Source of the DNA: Acidobacteriota bacterium
GTDB lineage: Bacteria; Acidobacteriota; Terriglobia; Terriglobales; SCQP01
Length of the DNA stretch: 64,000 nucleotides
Assembly (NCBI GenBank): GCA_021818955.1
Contig: JAKASR010000003.1
Span: 124,001 to 188,000 of the forward strand
Direction of reading: 5' to 3'
Positions 53,346 to 61,823 of this stretch are shown here, in pieces. Position 1 is the first letter of the stretch. Every line of letters begins with the position of its first letter. Below the pieces are notes generated by a model. It made no database searches, was not told the origin of the DNA, and saw nothing but the letters and a program-made list of their open reading frames with translations. The position numbers and the translations under genes were made by a program.

Positions 53346-55168
53346 GAGTTTTCCGCCGGCGAAGATTCGGAACGGGATGTCGGCTCGAGCACCGCCTCGC
53401 GCGGCGACTTATCTTCACGGATACCGAGGAAGACCGGCGCGCGCAGCTTGCGATCGGGCGTCCACTGATGAAAACGGATTTCGGCAACCAGTTCGGGGCG
53501 GGTCCAATGCACGTCATGGAGTCTGGGTAGGCCGGCGATAGCCGCGTCGGGTTTGGGAATGCCATGCAGGCGGGCTTTCAGCCGCGCCAACTCCGAATCG
53601 CTGAAGCCGGCGCCGACGTGGCCGATATAGCGGAAACGCCGGCGGCCGGGGTCGTAGGCGCCTAGCAGCAATGAGCCAAAATGCCGGCGCGAGCCGCGCG
53701 GGTCGGTATAGCCGAGAATTACCGCTTCTTGCGAGCGCACCAGCTTAAATTTCAGCCAATCGCGCGAACGGGCGCCCGGGCGATATTCGGAGGCCAAGCG
53801 TTTAGCAATGATGCCTTCAAGCTGGCGTTGCCGCGCCAGCGCGAACAACCGCTCGCCTTCACCCACTACGGCATCGGAATAGCGAATGAAGGCGGAGGGG
53901 CGCAGGCGCTCGCGCAACAGGCGGCGGCGCTCGCTCAATGGCGCCTGCAGGAGAGAGCGCCCATCCAGGTAAAGCAGGTCGAAAAGGTAAAAAGTCACCG
54001 GGAATTTCAGGCGAGCGGCTTCAATCCCGGCCTCATCGGTGAGATTCATGCGTTGCTGCAAATCGTGAAAGCTGCTGCGGCCTTCGCGATTGAGCGCGAC
54101 GATTTCGCCATCGAGCCAGGCGGTTTTCGCTTCCACGGCTTGCGCCAGTCCGGACAGTTCGGGATAGACGGCGGTAATCTCGCGCCGGTTGCGGGAAAAC
54201 AGCCGCGACTGGCCGGCCTGAACTGCGGCCAGGCAGCGAACGCCGTCCCATTTGATCTCGTATTGCCAATCGGCGGAAGAAAACACGGTTTCGGAAAGCA
54301 CGGCCAGCATGGGCGGCAGTTCGGCGGGCATGGCCACCCGCCGGGCTTCAGGCGGGAAATCGGCATGCCTGGCCGGAGGGAGCGGCACCTCCGGCGGTGG
54401 CGCGGCCTGCGCCGGGGGCGTTTCCGGGGCGTCGGCCAGCGCGGGCGTGGACTTCAAGCCGGCGGTTTGCACACCCTGATCCCCAAATCCTTTGGCGCGC
54501 CGGGGCTTGCGCGAGTTGGGAGACTCGGGGCGGCTTTTCGCCGCAGTCCGCGGCGGCCTCCTGGCGCGGGGGCCGCGCAACACCGAGCCGGGATGCTTCT
54601 CGACCGAGTCGCCGTATACCGCCGCATCATCATGTTTTTTGATCAGCAGCCACTCATTGCCCTGGCTGCCCTCGCGCCGAGAATTCATGTGCGCCAAAGC
54701 AAACTCGCCGCGCAGTTTTTTGCCTCGCAGGCGGAACTTCAACGAGCCGCGCTCCCACTGCTTCACCGGGGGAACCGCGCCGACGCACTCGTATTCGCCC
54801 AAATCCCAGACCAGCACCTCGCCGGCGCCATAATTACCCTCGGGAATAGCGCCTTCGAATTTCAAATATTCCAGGGGATGATCTTCGGTCTGCATCGCCA
54901 GGCGGCGGACGTCGGGATCAAGGGTGGGACCTTTCGGAACGGCCCAGCTTTTCAGCACGCCGTCCATTTCCAGGCGGAAATCGTAATGCAACCGGGAGGC
55001 ATGGTGCTCTTGCACGCAAAAGCGGCGAGGCTGCGGCCGGGCCTGCAATTGCAAGCCGGGGTTGCGCAGTTTCTCCGCGGGCGCGGCCGGTTTGGCGGCA
55101 GGCGCGCCGGCCGGTTCGGGTGTCTGCTGGAAATGCCGGCGGCGGCGATATTCCGTTAACGATCCCAT
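53342..55168 (-). CDS. ligD: LigD phosphoesterase-ligase protein (NHEJ)
   Basis: 608-residue ATP-dependent DNA ligase. The N-terminal phosphoesterase domain has [32 protein letters not shown] (catalytic His/Asp cluster). A Pro/Lys linker (residues 195-255) leads to the nucleotidyltransferase domain with adenylation lysine in [20 protein letters not shown], and the OB-fold part ([24 protein letters not shown]). Together with the downstream polymerase gene it supplies all LigD activities as two polypeptides. No ku gene lies in the window. Confidence 0.93.
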   Translation of the reverse strand: MGSLTEYRRRRHFQQTPEPAGAPAAKPAAPAEKLRNPGLQLQARPQPRRFCVQEHHASRLHYDFRLEMDGVLKSWAVPKGPTLDPDVRRLAMQTEDHPLEYLKFEGAIPEGNYGAGEVLVWDLGEYECVGAVPPVKQWERGSLKFRLRGKKLRGEFALAHMNSRREGSQGNEWLLIKKHDDAAVYGDSVEKHPGSVLRGPRARRPPRTAAKSRPESPNSRKPRRAKGFGDQGVQTAGLKSTPALADAPETPPAQAAPPPEVPLPPARHADFPPEARRVAMPAELPPMLAVLSETVFSSADWQYEIKWDGVRCLAAVQAGQSRLFSRNRREITAVYPELSGLAQAVEAKTAWLDGEIVALNREGRSSFHDLQQRMNLTDEAGIEAARLKFPVTFYLFDLLYLDGRSLLQAPLSERRRLLRERLRPSAFIRYSDAVVGEGERLFALARQRQLEGIIAKRLASEYRPGARSRDWLKFKLVRSQEAVILGYTDPRGSRRHFGSLLLGAYDPGRRRFRYIGHVGAGFSDSELARLKARLHGIPKPDAAIAGLPRLHDVHWTRPELVAEIRFHQWTPDRKLRAPVFLGIREDKSPREAVLEPTSRSESSPAENS

Positions 55169-55247
55169 CTAACCCGTTTAGATGCGGTCAGGGCCGGGAC
55201 CGGGGATTCAGGGTGAAGTGGATTATCGCGCAGCGGCATTCAGCCGG

Positions 55248-55637
55248 CTACGGGCGCAGACTGAGCGGCCATTGAGTCAGGCCGGCCAGCAACATCAGCA
55301 TGGCGCCGAGCAAGGCCATATTCTTCAGAAAATTGATCATCTCGCCCATGCGCTGCTGCGGGTCGGAGACGGTCCAGAAATCATGCATGGCCGGGGTGAC
55401 GAACACGAGGAAGACCGCGATCAGCAAAGCGCCGATGCGCGGCCACGCGCCGAGAATCAGGCTTAAGCCGCCGAGCACAATCAGCACGCCGCTGCCCACG
55501 ACCGCGACGGCAGGGACGGGGACTTTTTTGGAACCGGCATAGCCGGCCATCATTTGGGCTTTGGTAAAGTGATTCAAGCCACTCATCAGGAAGAAACCGC
55601 CCAGCAGGATACGTCCAATCAGAAACAGTACGTCCAT
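55248..55637 (-). CDS. DoxX-family membrane protein
   Basis: 129-residue protein with four hydrophobic helices (VLFLIGRILLGGFFLMSGLNHF, VAVVGSGVLIVLGGLSLILG, GALLIAVFLVFVTPAMHDFW, NFLKNMALLGAMLMLLAGL). It has the FFLMSGLNHF and MHDFW signatures of the DoxX/SURF4-like family. Function is generally unknown; some members are linked with quinone or thiol redox. The start is ATG 55637 with GGAGG eight nt upstream; the longer open frame to 56018 is not conserved. Last before the sugar kinase on the same strand. Confidence 0.9.
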   Translation of the reverse strand: MDVLFLIGRILLGGFFLMSGLNHFTKAQMMAGYAGSKKVPVPAVAVVGSGVLIVLGGLSLILGAWPRIGALLIAVFLVFVTPAMHDFWTVSDPQQRMGEMINFLKNMALLGAMLMLLAGLTQWPLSLRP

Positions 55638-55749
55638 GGTAGGAGCCTCCTGGCGGAAATCATATGACAAAATTTTTCCATTTTCGAAGATAAAAATCAG
55701 GTTTCCCGAGGAGGGCCTTGTTCTCTGGTTTTTCGGTTGAAGGTGGGAC

Positions 55750-56682
55750 TTACAAATTCTGATCGATCTCGATTTGAGGCAGCAGGCGCTCGACATCGGC
55801 GCGGCGAACCTGGGCGCATTCCTTAGTGAGCACATTCGCGGCGCCGCAGGCGGCGGCGAGACGCAGAGCCTGGGGAAATGCCTCACCGCGGGCCAAGGCC
55901 ACAGCCAGGCCGGCGACAGCGGCATCGCCTGAGCCGACGGAGTTTTCCACCTCCAACTCGGGCGGCTGCGCGTGCCAATAGGCGCCGCCATGGCGAGCAT
56001 AAAGGCCATGCGGGCCATCGGAAATCATGGGGGTGGCGACCACGGCCGATAACTCGTCCAGCGCCTGGCGGAAATCCGCCGGAGCGTCGAGCTCGCGGCC
56101 GAGCAATTGCCGGGCCTCGCGGCGGTTCGGTTTAATCATGTCGGGCGGGCGCGGGCCGCGCAGTCCGGCTTGCAGCCACGGCTGCGAGGTGTCGAGCAAG
56201 GTCAAGGCGGCGGCGGAGCAATCCGACAATAGTTGCGCATAAATGCCGCGCTCGGCGACCGGCGGCACGCTGCCGGAAAGCACCACAACCTTGGCGTCTC
56301 GGGTCACATCGGCCAGATGCGCGCGCAAGCGGCCGAGCTCGGCCGGAGTAAAGGGGGCGCCGGGCTCGACAATTTCCGTTTCACGGCGCTCGCCCCGCTC
56401 CACCACGACGAAGGCGACGCGGGTGGGGTGAGTGATACGGACGGGAATGGCGCGCACACCTTCTTTTTCCAGCTCGGAGAGGAGGAAATCGCCGGTATAG
56501 CCGCCAAAGAAACCGAGTACGGCCACCTCTTCGCCCAATTCGCGGGCCACGCCGGCCACATTGATACCCTTGCCGCCGGCCGAGGTCACGACCTCTTCCA
56601 CCTGCTGGTATTCGCCCAAGCGCAGTTGCGCGAGGCGAAGGTATTTATCCACTGCCGGATTGAGGCTGACAATGACGATCAT
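55750..56682 (-). CDS. PfkB-family hexose kinase (1-phosphofructokinase-like)
   Basis: 310-residue ribokinase-fold enzyme. MIVIVSLNPAVDKYL at the start and SAGGKGINVAGVAREL are typical of FruK/LacC (1-phosphofructokinase or tagatose-6-phosphate kinase). VVLSGSVPP, DMIKPNRREARQLL, and the anion-hole/catalytic motif NSVGSGDAAVAGL (catalytic Asp in GSGD) complete it. The start at 56682 is chosen because the 53 residues upstream are not family-like. No PTS fructose genes are adjacent. Divergent from mrp. Confidence 0.92.
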   Translation of the reverse strand: MIVIVSLNPAVDKYLRLAQLRLGEYQQVEEVVTSAGGKGINVAGVARELGEEVAVLGFFGGYTGDFLLSELEKEGVRAIPVRITHPTRVAFVVVERGERRETEIVEPGAPFTPAELGRLRAHLADVTRDAKVVVLSGSVPPVAERGIYAQLLSDCSAAALTLLDTSQPWLQAGLRGPRPPDMIKPNRREARQLLGRELDAPADFRQALDELSAVVATPMISDGPHGLYARHGGAYWHAQPPELEVENSVGSGDAAVAGLAVALARGEAFPQALRLAAACGAANVLTKECAQVRRADVERLLPQIEIDQNL

Positions 56683-56739
56683 AGCGTGGCATCGAGACGC
56701 GGCGGAGTCCGCCACGCCTGTCTCGTATAATAAAAGCAT

Positions 56740-57828
56740 ATGAGCGACGTACCAGGCACGGAGGCGATCATAGAAGCTTTGCGCGGGGTCCAGGCTCCCG
56801 ATCTCGGACGCGATGTGGTTAGCCTGCATCTGGTGCATGATCTGGCCTATAAAGACGGCATCGTTTACCTAACCTTACGCCCCTCGCCGCCGAGCGAAGC
56901 CGCGCGCCGTTACCTGGAGGCGGAAACCAAGCGGGTGCTGCTGGGGCTGCCGGGCATTAAAGGCGTCGAGTTGAAGCACGATCCCCCGCGCGGCGCCGCC
57001 GCGCCACCGGCCGCACCCGAAAAAATCGGCGTGCCCGGCGTGAAACACATCATCGCTATCGGCAGCGGCAAAGGCGGGGTGGGTAAAACCACCATTTCGG
57101 TCAATCTGGCCATCGCGCTGGCGGAACTGGGCGCATCGGTAGGCTTGATGGACGCCGATGTTTATGGCCCGAATGTCCCGCGCATGATGGGCATCAACCA
57201 GATGCCGCGGGTAGTGGGCGGCAACCGCATCGAGCCGCTGGCGCAGTACGGAGTACGGCTGATTTCGATGGGCTTTCTCAATCCCGGCGATAAGCCGGTA
57301 ATCTGGCGCGGCCCCATGTTGCATAGCGCGGTCCAGCAATTCCTGCGTCAGGTCGCCTGGGGCGAACTCGATTACCTGTTGATCGACCTGCCGCCGGGCA
57401 CCGGCGACGTTTCCTTGACGCTGGCGCAAACCACTTCCTTAAGCGGGGCCGTCGTGATCACCACTCCCTCGGAAGTTTCGCTGGAAGACGGGCGCAAGGC
57501 GCTGAACATGTTTCGCCACCTCAATATTGAAGTGCTGGGGCTGGTGGAGAACATGGGCTCATTCGTGTGTCCGCATTGCCAGCACAGCGTGGATATTTTC
57601 AGCCAGGGCGGCGGCGAGCGCATGGCGGCGGAATTCGAGACGACCTTTTTGGGCAGCCTGCCGCTCGACCCGAGCGTGCGGGCCGGCGGCGACGCGGGAA
57701 GGCCGGCGGCGACGGAAGGGCCGGAATCGATCACCGGCCGCCCATTTTACGAGTTGGCCAAGCGGCTGGCGGCGCGCGTGGCGCAAACCGCGCCGGAGCC
57801 GGAAAACTGGCTGCACGTGCGCGCCTGA
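56740..57828 (+). CDS. mrp: Mrp/NBP35-family iron-sulfur cluster carrier ATPase
   Basis: Assembles or carries Fe-S clusters. The 362-residue product has an N-terminal FSCA/DUF59-like domain (residues 1-85), then a deviant Walker A GKGGVGKTT (about 110-118), MDADVYGPNVPRMMG, DLPPGTGDVSLTLAQ, and the cluster-binding CPHC in ENMGSFVCPHCQHS. ISMGFLNPGDKPVIWRGPML is typical. No separate apbE or isc genes follow; a zinc-ribbon protein gene starts 10 nt downstream and may be cotranscribed. Confidence 0.96.
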   Translation: MSDVPGTEAIIEALRGVQAPDLGRDVVSLHLVHDLAYKDGIVYLTLRPSPPSEAARRYLEAETKRVLLGLPGIKGVELKHDPPRGAAAPPAAPEKIGVPGVKHIIAIGSGKGGVGKTTISVNLAIALAELGASVGLMDADVYGPNVPRMMGINQMPRVVGGNRIEPLAQYGVRLISMGFLNPGDKPVIWRGPMLHSAVQQFLRQVAWGELDYLLIDLPPGTGDVSLTLAQTTSLSGAVVITTPSEVSLEDGRKALNMFRHLNIEVLGLVENMGSFVCPHCQHSVDIFSQGGGERMAAEFETTFLGSLPLDPSVRAGGDAGRPAATEGPESITGRPFYELAKRLAARVAQTAPEPENWLHVRA

Positions 57829-57838
57829 TAGGATTGCC

Positions 57839-58117
57839 ATGAACCTGCAGGAACGGGATTTTTTCGATGAGACGCCCCGGCCCAAGCCGGCGCAACTGGT
57901 GTGTCCACACTGCCGGCAGCCGAACCAATATGCGCTGATGTGGATCGAGCGCCGGAAAAAAACCGCCTTGCCGGCCCGCGCCGATGCCGAAGACCGGGTC
58001 CGCTTTGCCAAGGCGCAATCCTACCTGGTGCGGCGCGACGATAAAGTCAGCTGCTTAAATCCGCGCTGCCGCAAGACGTTCGAAATCAGCGGCCTGCAGA
58101 CGGTGGTGTTCTTGTAA
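57839..58117 (+). CDS. Small zinc-ribbon-like hypothetical protein
   Basis: 92 residues with two Cys pairs, C22-P-H-C25 and C72-x4-C77 (SCLNPRCRKTFE), suggesting one zinc ribbon with a long basic insertion of about 45 residues. AGGA precedes ATG 57839, ten nt after mrp, so the two are probably one unit. Family not recognised; could be an accessory to Fe-S or metal handling. No membrane segment. Confidence 0.7.
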   Translation: MNLQERDFFDETPRPKPAQLVCPHCRQPNQYALMWIERRKKTALPARADAEDRVRFAKAQSYLVRRDDKVSCLNPRCRKTFEISGLQTVVFL

Positions 58118-58130
58118 GCGCCAATCCCAT

Positions 58131-58216
58131 CACCGGGGATGGAGTTCGCCCGGGAAGCGACGTTCGCTTCATAACCGTCCAGCCCGCAATCACCCGGCCG
58201 GACTGATAACTCCTGA
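58131..58216 (+). promoter_or_regulatory. Fluoride riboswitch (crcB motif)
   Basis: GGGGATGGAGTTCGCC at 58135-58150 matches the aptamer 5' half. A 7-bp insert hairpin follows (GAAGCGA-CGT-TCGCTTC, 58154-58170), then ATAACCGTCC and, after a variable loop, GGACTGATAACTCCTGA. GGAGTT and AACTCC can form the long-range helix. The last eight nt, ACTCCTGA (58209-58216), are exactly complementary to TCAGGAGT (58274-58281), which holds the crcB Shine-Dalgarno. Without fluoride that pairing would hide the SD; with fluoride the aptamer takes the strand. The mechanism is inferred. Confidence 0.85.
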
Positions 58217-58287
58217 AATTCATGGGCATGGAAAGGCCGTGTGCCGCCAGGTACGCGGCGCTGTCCCGCCCTTTCAGGAGTGTGGGC

Positions 58288-58677
58288 ATGACGGTCTTTT
58301 ATCTCGCCCTTGCGGGAGCCCTGGGTGCGCTGGTGCGATGGGGTATTTCACGCCTGGCGGTGGATCTCTGGGGCCCGGGGTTTCCGCTGGGCACGCTGAT
58401 CGTAAACCTCTCCGGCTGCTTTTTTCTGGGACTGATCATGGAATTGGGCGAACAGGGGAGCTGGATTTCGCCCGAGCTGCGCATGGTCATCGGCGTTGGT
58501 TTTATTGGCGCGCTCACCACCTTTTCCACGTTCGCGTTCGAAACCCTGCGCCTATCGCGGCGCGGCGGATGGCTGCTCGCCGGAGCGAATATGACGCTCA
58601 ATCTGGTGCTGGGGTTGGCGCTGGTCTGGCTGGGCGCGCGGCTGGGCAGCGCGGCGCTGGCGCTGCGAAAAGGATAA
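58288..58677 (+). CDS. crcB: Fluoride channel Fluc/CrcB
   Basis: 129-residue small membrane protein, exporting fluoride as a dual-topology dimer. It has GALGALVRWGISR, PLGTLIVNLSGCFFLGLIMEL with the conserved Asn, and GFIGALTTFSTFAFE with the phenylalanine-box/Ser-Thr residues, in four helices. Start ATG 58288 with AGGAG seven nt upstream; an open extension to 58222 is riboswitch leader. The fluoride riboswitch upstream strongly supports function. Single-gene (not fused or paired) Fluc. Confidence 0.96.
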   Translation: MTVFYLALAGALGALVRWGISRLAVDLWGPGFPLGTLIVNLSGCFFLGLIMELGEQGSWISPELRMVIGVGFIGALTTFSTFAFETLRLSRRGGWLLAGANMTLNLVLGLALVWLGARLGSAALALRKG

Positions 58678-58686
58678 ACGGCGAAT

Positions 58687-59382
58687 TCAGGCGCCGCGCG
58701 CGCCAAATAAGGCTGTTCCCAAACGGATCAGGCTGGCGCCTTCCTCGATGGCCATCTCGTAATCTGCTGACATGCCCATCGAAAGTTCCCAGGCCGGCGC
58801 CGGAGCGAGTCCCGATTCGCGGCGCAAATTTTCCGCCAGCTCGCGCAGGCGCGCAAAATACGGCCGCGACTCCCCCGCCGTCGCGGCTGCCGGCGGAATG
58901 GCCATCAAGCCGCGCAACTCGAGATTGAGACAGCGGAGGACGGCGCCGGCCAGCGCGGGGGCGGCTTCGGGATGCGCACCAGATTTCTGCGGCTCGCGAG
59001 CGAGATTGATTTCCAGCAATACCGGCAAGCGCCGGCCGCGCGCGCGCGCCAGCCGGTCCAAGCGCTGCGCCAATTCCGGCCGGTCAAGAGATTGAATCGT
59101 ATGGAAAAGAGCCAGGGCGCGGGAGGCCTTGTTGGCTTGCAACGGCCCGATCAGGTGCCATTCGGCCTCACAGCCGGCCAGCAGCGGCAGCTTGGCTTCG
59201 GCTTCCTGCACGCGATTCTCGCCAAACAGACGCAGCCCCAGCTCATACGCTTCGCGGACGCGCGCGGCGGACTGGTTTTTGGTTACCGCCATCAGTCGTA
59301 CCGAGCCGGCCGGACGTCCGGCGCGGGCGCAAGCGGCAGCCATGCGTTCTTTAATCGCGGCTAAGCGGTCGGCCAGATCCAT
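58687..59382 (-). CDS. yggS: YggS/PROSC-family pyridoxal-phosphate homeostasis protein
   Basis: 231-residue single-domain alanine-racemase-like TIM barrel holding PLP through Lys35 in LMAVTKNQSA. It has LFGENRVQEAEAK, WHLIGPLQANKASRAL, the strand LPVLLEINLAREPQKSG, LRGLMAIPP, and ELSMGMSADYEMAIEEGASLIRLGTALFGAR at the end. Family members buffer PLP rather than act as racemases. Convergent with crcB, ten nt apart. Confidence 0.95.
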   Translation of the reverse strand: MDLADRLAAIKERMAAACARAGRPAGSVRLMAVTKNQSAARVREAYELGLRLFGENRVQEAEAKLPLLAGCEAEWHLIGPLQANKASRALALFHTIQSLDRPELAQRLDRLARARGRRLPVLLEINLAREPQKSGAHPEAAPALAGAVLRCLNLELRGLMAIPPAAATAGESRPYFARLRELAENLRRESGLAPAPAWELSMGMSADYEMAIEEGASLIRLGTALFGARGA

Positions 59383-59420
59383 AGCTTTCAGTTTAGGCGG
59401 AAGCAGCGGCTGGCGGCGGC

Positions 59421-60149
59421 ATGGGAACTGGCCCGCGCTCCAGCGAGCAAAGCGAAACTGCTACCATAACAGGCGTGTTGGAATTAGGCCCTTTTATTAC
59501 GATCGAGGGCGTGGACGGCAGCGGCAAAACGACGCAACTCCACTATTTGGCGGAGCGGCTGCGCACCGCGGGCGAGCGGGTTACGGTAACGCGCGAACCG
59601 GGTGGGACGGCGCTGGGCGACGGCTTGAGGCGGCTCCTGCTGGAACCTTCGCCGGAGCCGATCGCTCCGGCCGCAGAGCTGGCCATGATGTTTGCCGCGC
59701 GGGCGCAAAACTGTGCGCGGATCATCGAGCCTGCACGGCAGCGGGGAGAGTGGGTTCTGTGCGACCGTTTCAGCGACGCTTCGCTGGCCTACCAGGGCGC
59801 GGGCCGCGGCATCGATTCCAATACGATCCGGCAATTGCATGAGCTGCTAGTTCCCGGTTGTTATCCGGACTTGACGCTGATTTTAGATGTGGAACTGAGC
59901 ATCAGCCTGAAACGCGCGCGCGCGCGCCTGGTCCGATCCGGATCGCAGGAGGGGCGGTTTGAAGCGGAAGGCGCGGCGTTCTTCGAGCGCGTGCGCGCCG
60001 CGTACCTTGAGCTTGCCCGGCGGGAGCCGGAACGCTGCCGATTGATTGAGTCCGCGGCGCCGGAACAACAAGTGGCTGAACGTATCTGGCACGAGGTCGA
60101 AGCCTTCGCCGCGACGCGCCGCCAGTCCGTGCGAGGCCAGGCACAGTGA
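59421..60149 (+). CDS. tmk: Thymidylate kinase
   Basis: dTMP to dTDP for DNA synthesis. It has P-loop EGVDGSGKTTQ, TREPGGTALG, the DR motif CDRFSDASLAYQGAGRGID and the LID region GSQEGRFEAEGAAFFERVR. The frame starts at ATG 59421 (242 residues); a GTG at 59475 gives the more typical N terminus VLELGPFITIEG, so the true start may be there. Overlaps holB by GTGA. Similar to the common tmk-holB pair in replication gene clusters. Confidence 0.95.
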   Translation: MGTGPRSSEQSETATITGVLELGPFITIEGVDGSGKTTQLHYLAERLRTAGERVTVTREPGGTALGDGLRRLLLEPSPEPIAPAAELAMMFAARAQNCARIIEPARQRGEWVLCDRFSDASLAYQGAGRGIDSNTIRQLHELLVPGCYPDLTLILDVELSISLKRARARLVRSGSQEGRFEAEGAAFFERVRAAYLELARREPERCRLIESAAPEQQVAERIWHEVEAFAATRRQSVRGQAQ

Positions 60150-61225
60150 GCTGGAACGACATCCTGGCGCAAACCGTCACGCGCGAGCAGTTGGCGGGAT
60201 TGGCCGCCGGCAGCGAGCGCAACCGTACCCTGCTGCTCAGCGGACCGCCAGGCGTGGGCAAGACGACCTGCGCGCTCGCACTGGGATTGGCCCTGAACTG
60301 CCGGCAACCACCCTCGCCGGGTGATTTTTGCGGCGAGTGCGTGAGCTGCCGCGAGTTTGCCGGCTGGGATGCCGGGCAGGAACGTTGGGAACAAGCGCTG
60401 AGCTTCCGCCAGGAACAAATAAAAACGCGGGCCAAGGAAAGCGCGCCGCTGATGGTGCGCATGCATCCGCAAATTCTTTACTTTCCCCCCGACGGCGATT
60501 TTCTTTCCATGGCCCAGGCGCGGGAAATCGCGCGCCTGGCCAGCCTGCGCCCCGACCCGGGACGGCATTGGCTGCTGATTGTCCCCGCATTTGACCAGGC
60601 ACGCTGGATGGTGCAGAACGCGCTGCTCAAGCTGCTGGAGGAGCCGCCGCCGGACGCCACGCTGGCGCTGCTGGCGGAGCAGCCGGCGGAATTGTTGTCC
60701 ACGGTGCGTTCACGCTGCCTGGCGGTGCCGCTGGCGCCGATCGCGGATTTGGCCTTGGCCGAATGGCTCAAAACCCGGCGCCCGGAACTGCGTTCTGACG
60801 ACCGTCAGTTGCTACTAAACCTGGCGCAAGGAGCGCCGGGACGGGCGCTGAGCCTGGATCTCGCGGCTTGGCGCGCGCGCCGGCAGACTTTGCTTCAATT
60901 GCTTTCGGCGACTCTGGCGGCGAGTCAGTATGAGCGGTTATTTCCGCTAACCGAGAATCTGCGGCTGAGCAAGGAAGAGATTGAAATGCTGGCGGAAATT
61001 CTATATAGTGTCTTGCAAGATCTTCTGTATCTGAAATCGGGGCGCTCATCCGCGATTCGGAACAGCGATATCCGGGAACGGCTGACTGGCTGGGCTCGGG
61101 AGATGAGTTGGGAGCAACTGGAGCAGGCAGTAGAGCAATTGGATCGACTCCTCCGCGGGCTTCGCCGCAATCAACACCGATCGCTGGCCTGGGATGCGTG
61201 GGCATTGCGAGTACGGATGGCTTGA
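60146..61225 (+). CDS. holB: DNA polymerase III delta' subunit
   Basis: Clamp-loader component. The 359-residue protein starts GTG 60146, overlapping tmk. It has SGPPGVGKTTCALALGLALN (P-loop), a Cys cluster CGECVSC of the zinc module, RPDPGRHWLLIVPAFDQARWMVQNALLKLLEEPP, LLSTVRSRCLAVPLAP and a helical collar. A VRMHPQILYFPPDGDF linker corresponds to the usual AAA insertion. Nothing truncated. It precedes an Hfq-like gene by 51 nt. Confidence 0.92.
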   Translation: MSWNDILAQTVTREQLAGLAAGSERNRTLLLSGPPGVGKTTCALALGLALNCRQPPSPGDFCGECVSCREFAGWDAGQERWEQALSFRQEQIKTRAKESAPLMVRMHPQILYFPPDGDFLSMAQAREIARLASLRPDPGRHWLLIVPAFDQARWMVQNALLKLLEEPPPDATLALLAEQPAELLSTVRSRCLAVPLAPIADLALAEWLKTRRPELRSDDRQLLLNLAQGAPGRALSLDLAAWRARRQTLLQLLSATLAASQYERLFPLTENLRLSKEEIEMLAEILYSVLQDLLYLKSGRSSAIRNSDIRERLTGWAREMSWEQLEQAVEQLDRLLRGLRRNQHRSLAWDAWALRVRMA

Positions 61226-61276
61226 AGTTCGGGAGGACCACACCGGAGTTAAATCTTCTTTCGGCGGGGTAGCAAC

Positions 61277-61684
61277 ATGGCAATCATTGAGACTGGAAAT
61301 CGCCGCAGCCCTGAAAGCGAAGTGCTGGCTAACCGTAAACTTATACGCCCATCCTTGTCGGAAATTCGCGAACAGATGGCGCGTGAACAGACGGCCAAGG
61401 CGCGTCCGGCGATGAGTGCTCCCATGCCGGCCAACGGGCCGGCACCGCGGCCGATGCGCAAGCCGGTGCCACCCGACCAGACCAATGCCGAAAATTTTTA
61501 TTATCTGAAGCAAATGCAGGCCAAAACCCCGATGGTGGTGGTGCTGCGCGATGGCGAGCAGGTTTCCGGAGTGATTGAGTGGTACGACCGGCACTGCATC
61601 AAGCTCAATCGGGAAGGTCAGCCCAATTTGATGATTTATAAATCCCATATCAAGTACCTGCATAAGGCGGATTCGGCGGATTAA
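61277..61684 (+). CDS. hfq: Hfq-like RNA-binding protein with N-terminal extension
   Basis: 135 residues. The C-terminal half (residues 72-132) is an Sm-fold: AENFYYLKQMQAKTPMVVVLRDGEQVSGVIEWYDRHCIKLN, then LMIYKSHIKYL, which matches Hfq Sm1 and Sm2 (YKHAIS in the usual form; here YKSHIKYL). The first 70 residues are a basic, Pro/Ala-rich extension (LIRPSLSEIREQMAREQ). Canonical Hfq is shorter and has no such leader. Riboregulator role by homology; the changed Sm2 could alter RNA specificity. Confidence 0.85.
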   Translation: MAIIETGNRRSPESEVLANRKLIRPSLSEIREQMAREQTAKARPAMSAPMPANGPAPRPMRKPVPPDQTNAENFYYLKQMQAKTPMVVVLRDGEQVSGVIEWYDRHCIKLNREGQPNLMIYKSHIKYLHKADSAD

Positions 61685-61823
61685 GCGCGAGCGCAACCAA
61701 GCCCCATAAAAATTAAGGGACAGGCGTGGGTTATTTCAGCGCCTCTGGCATGATTCCGAGCCGGGGTGAGCCCGTTAGCTCCGCCACTGGAGGGCAGCCG
61801 TAGCGGGCTGATATAATGCGCCA

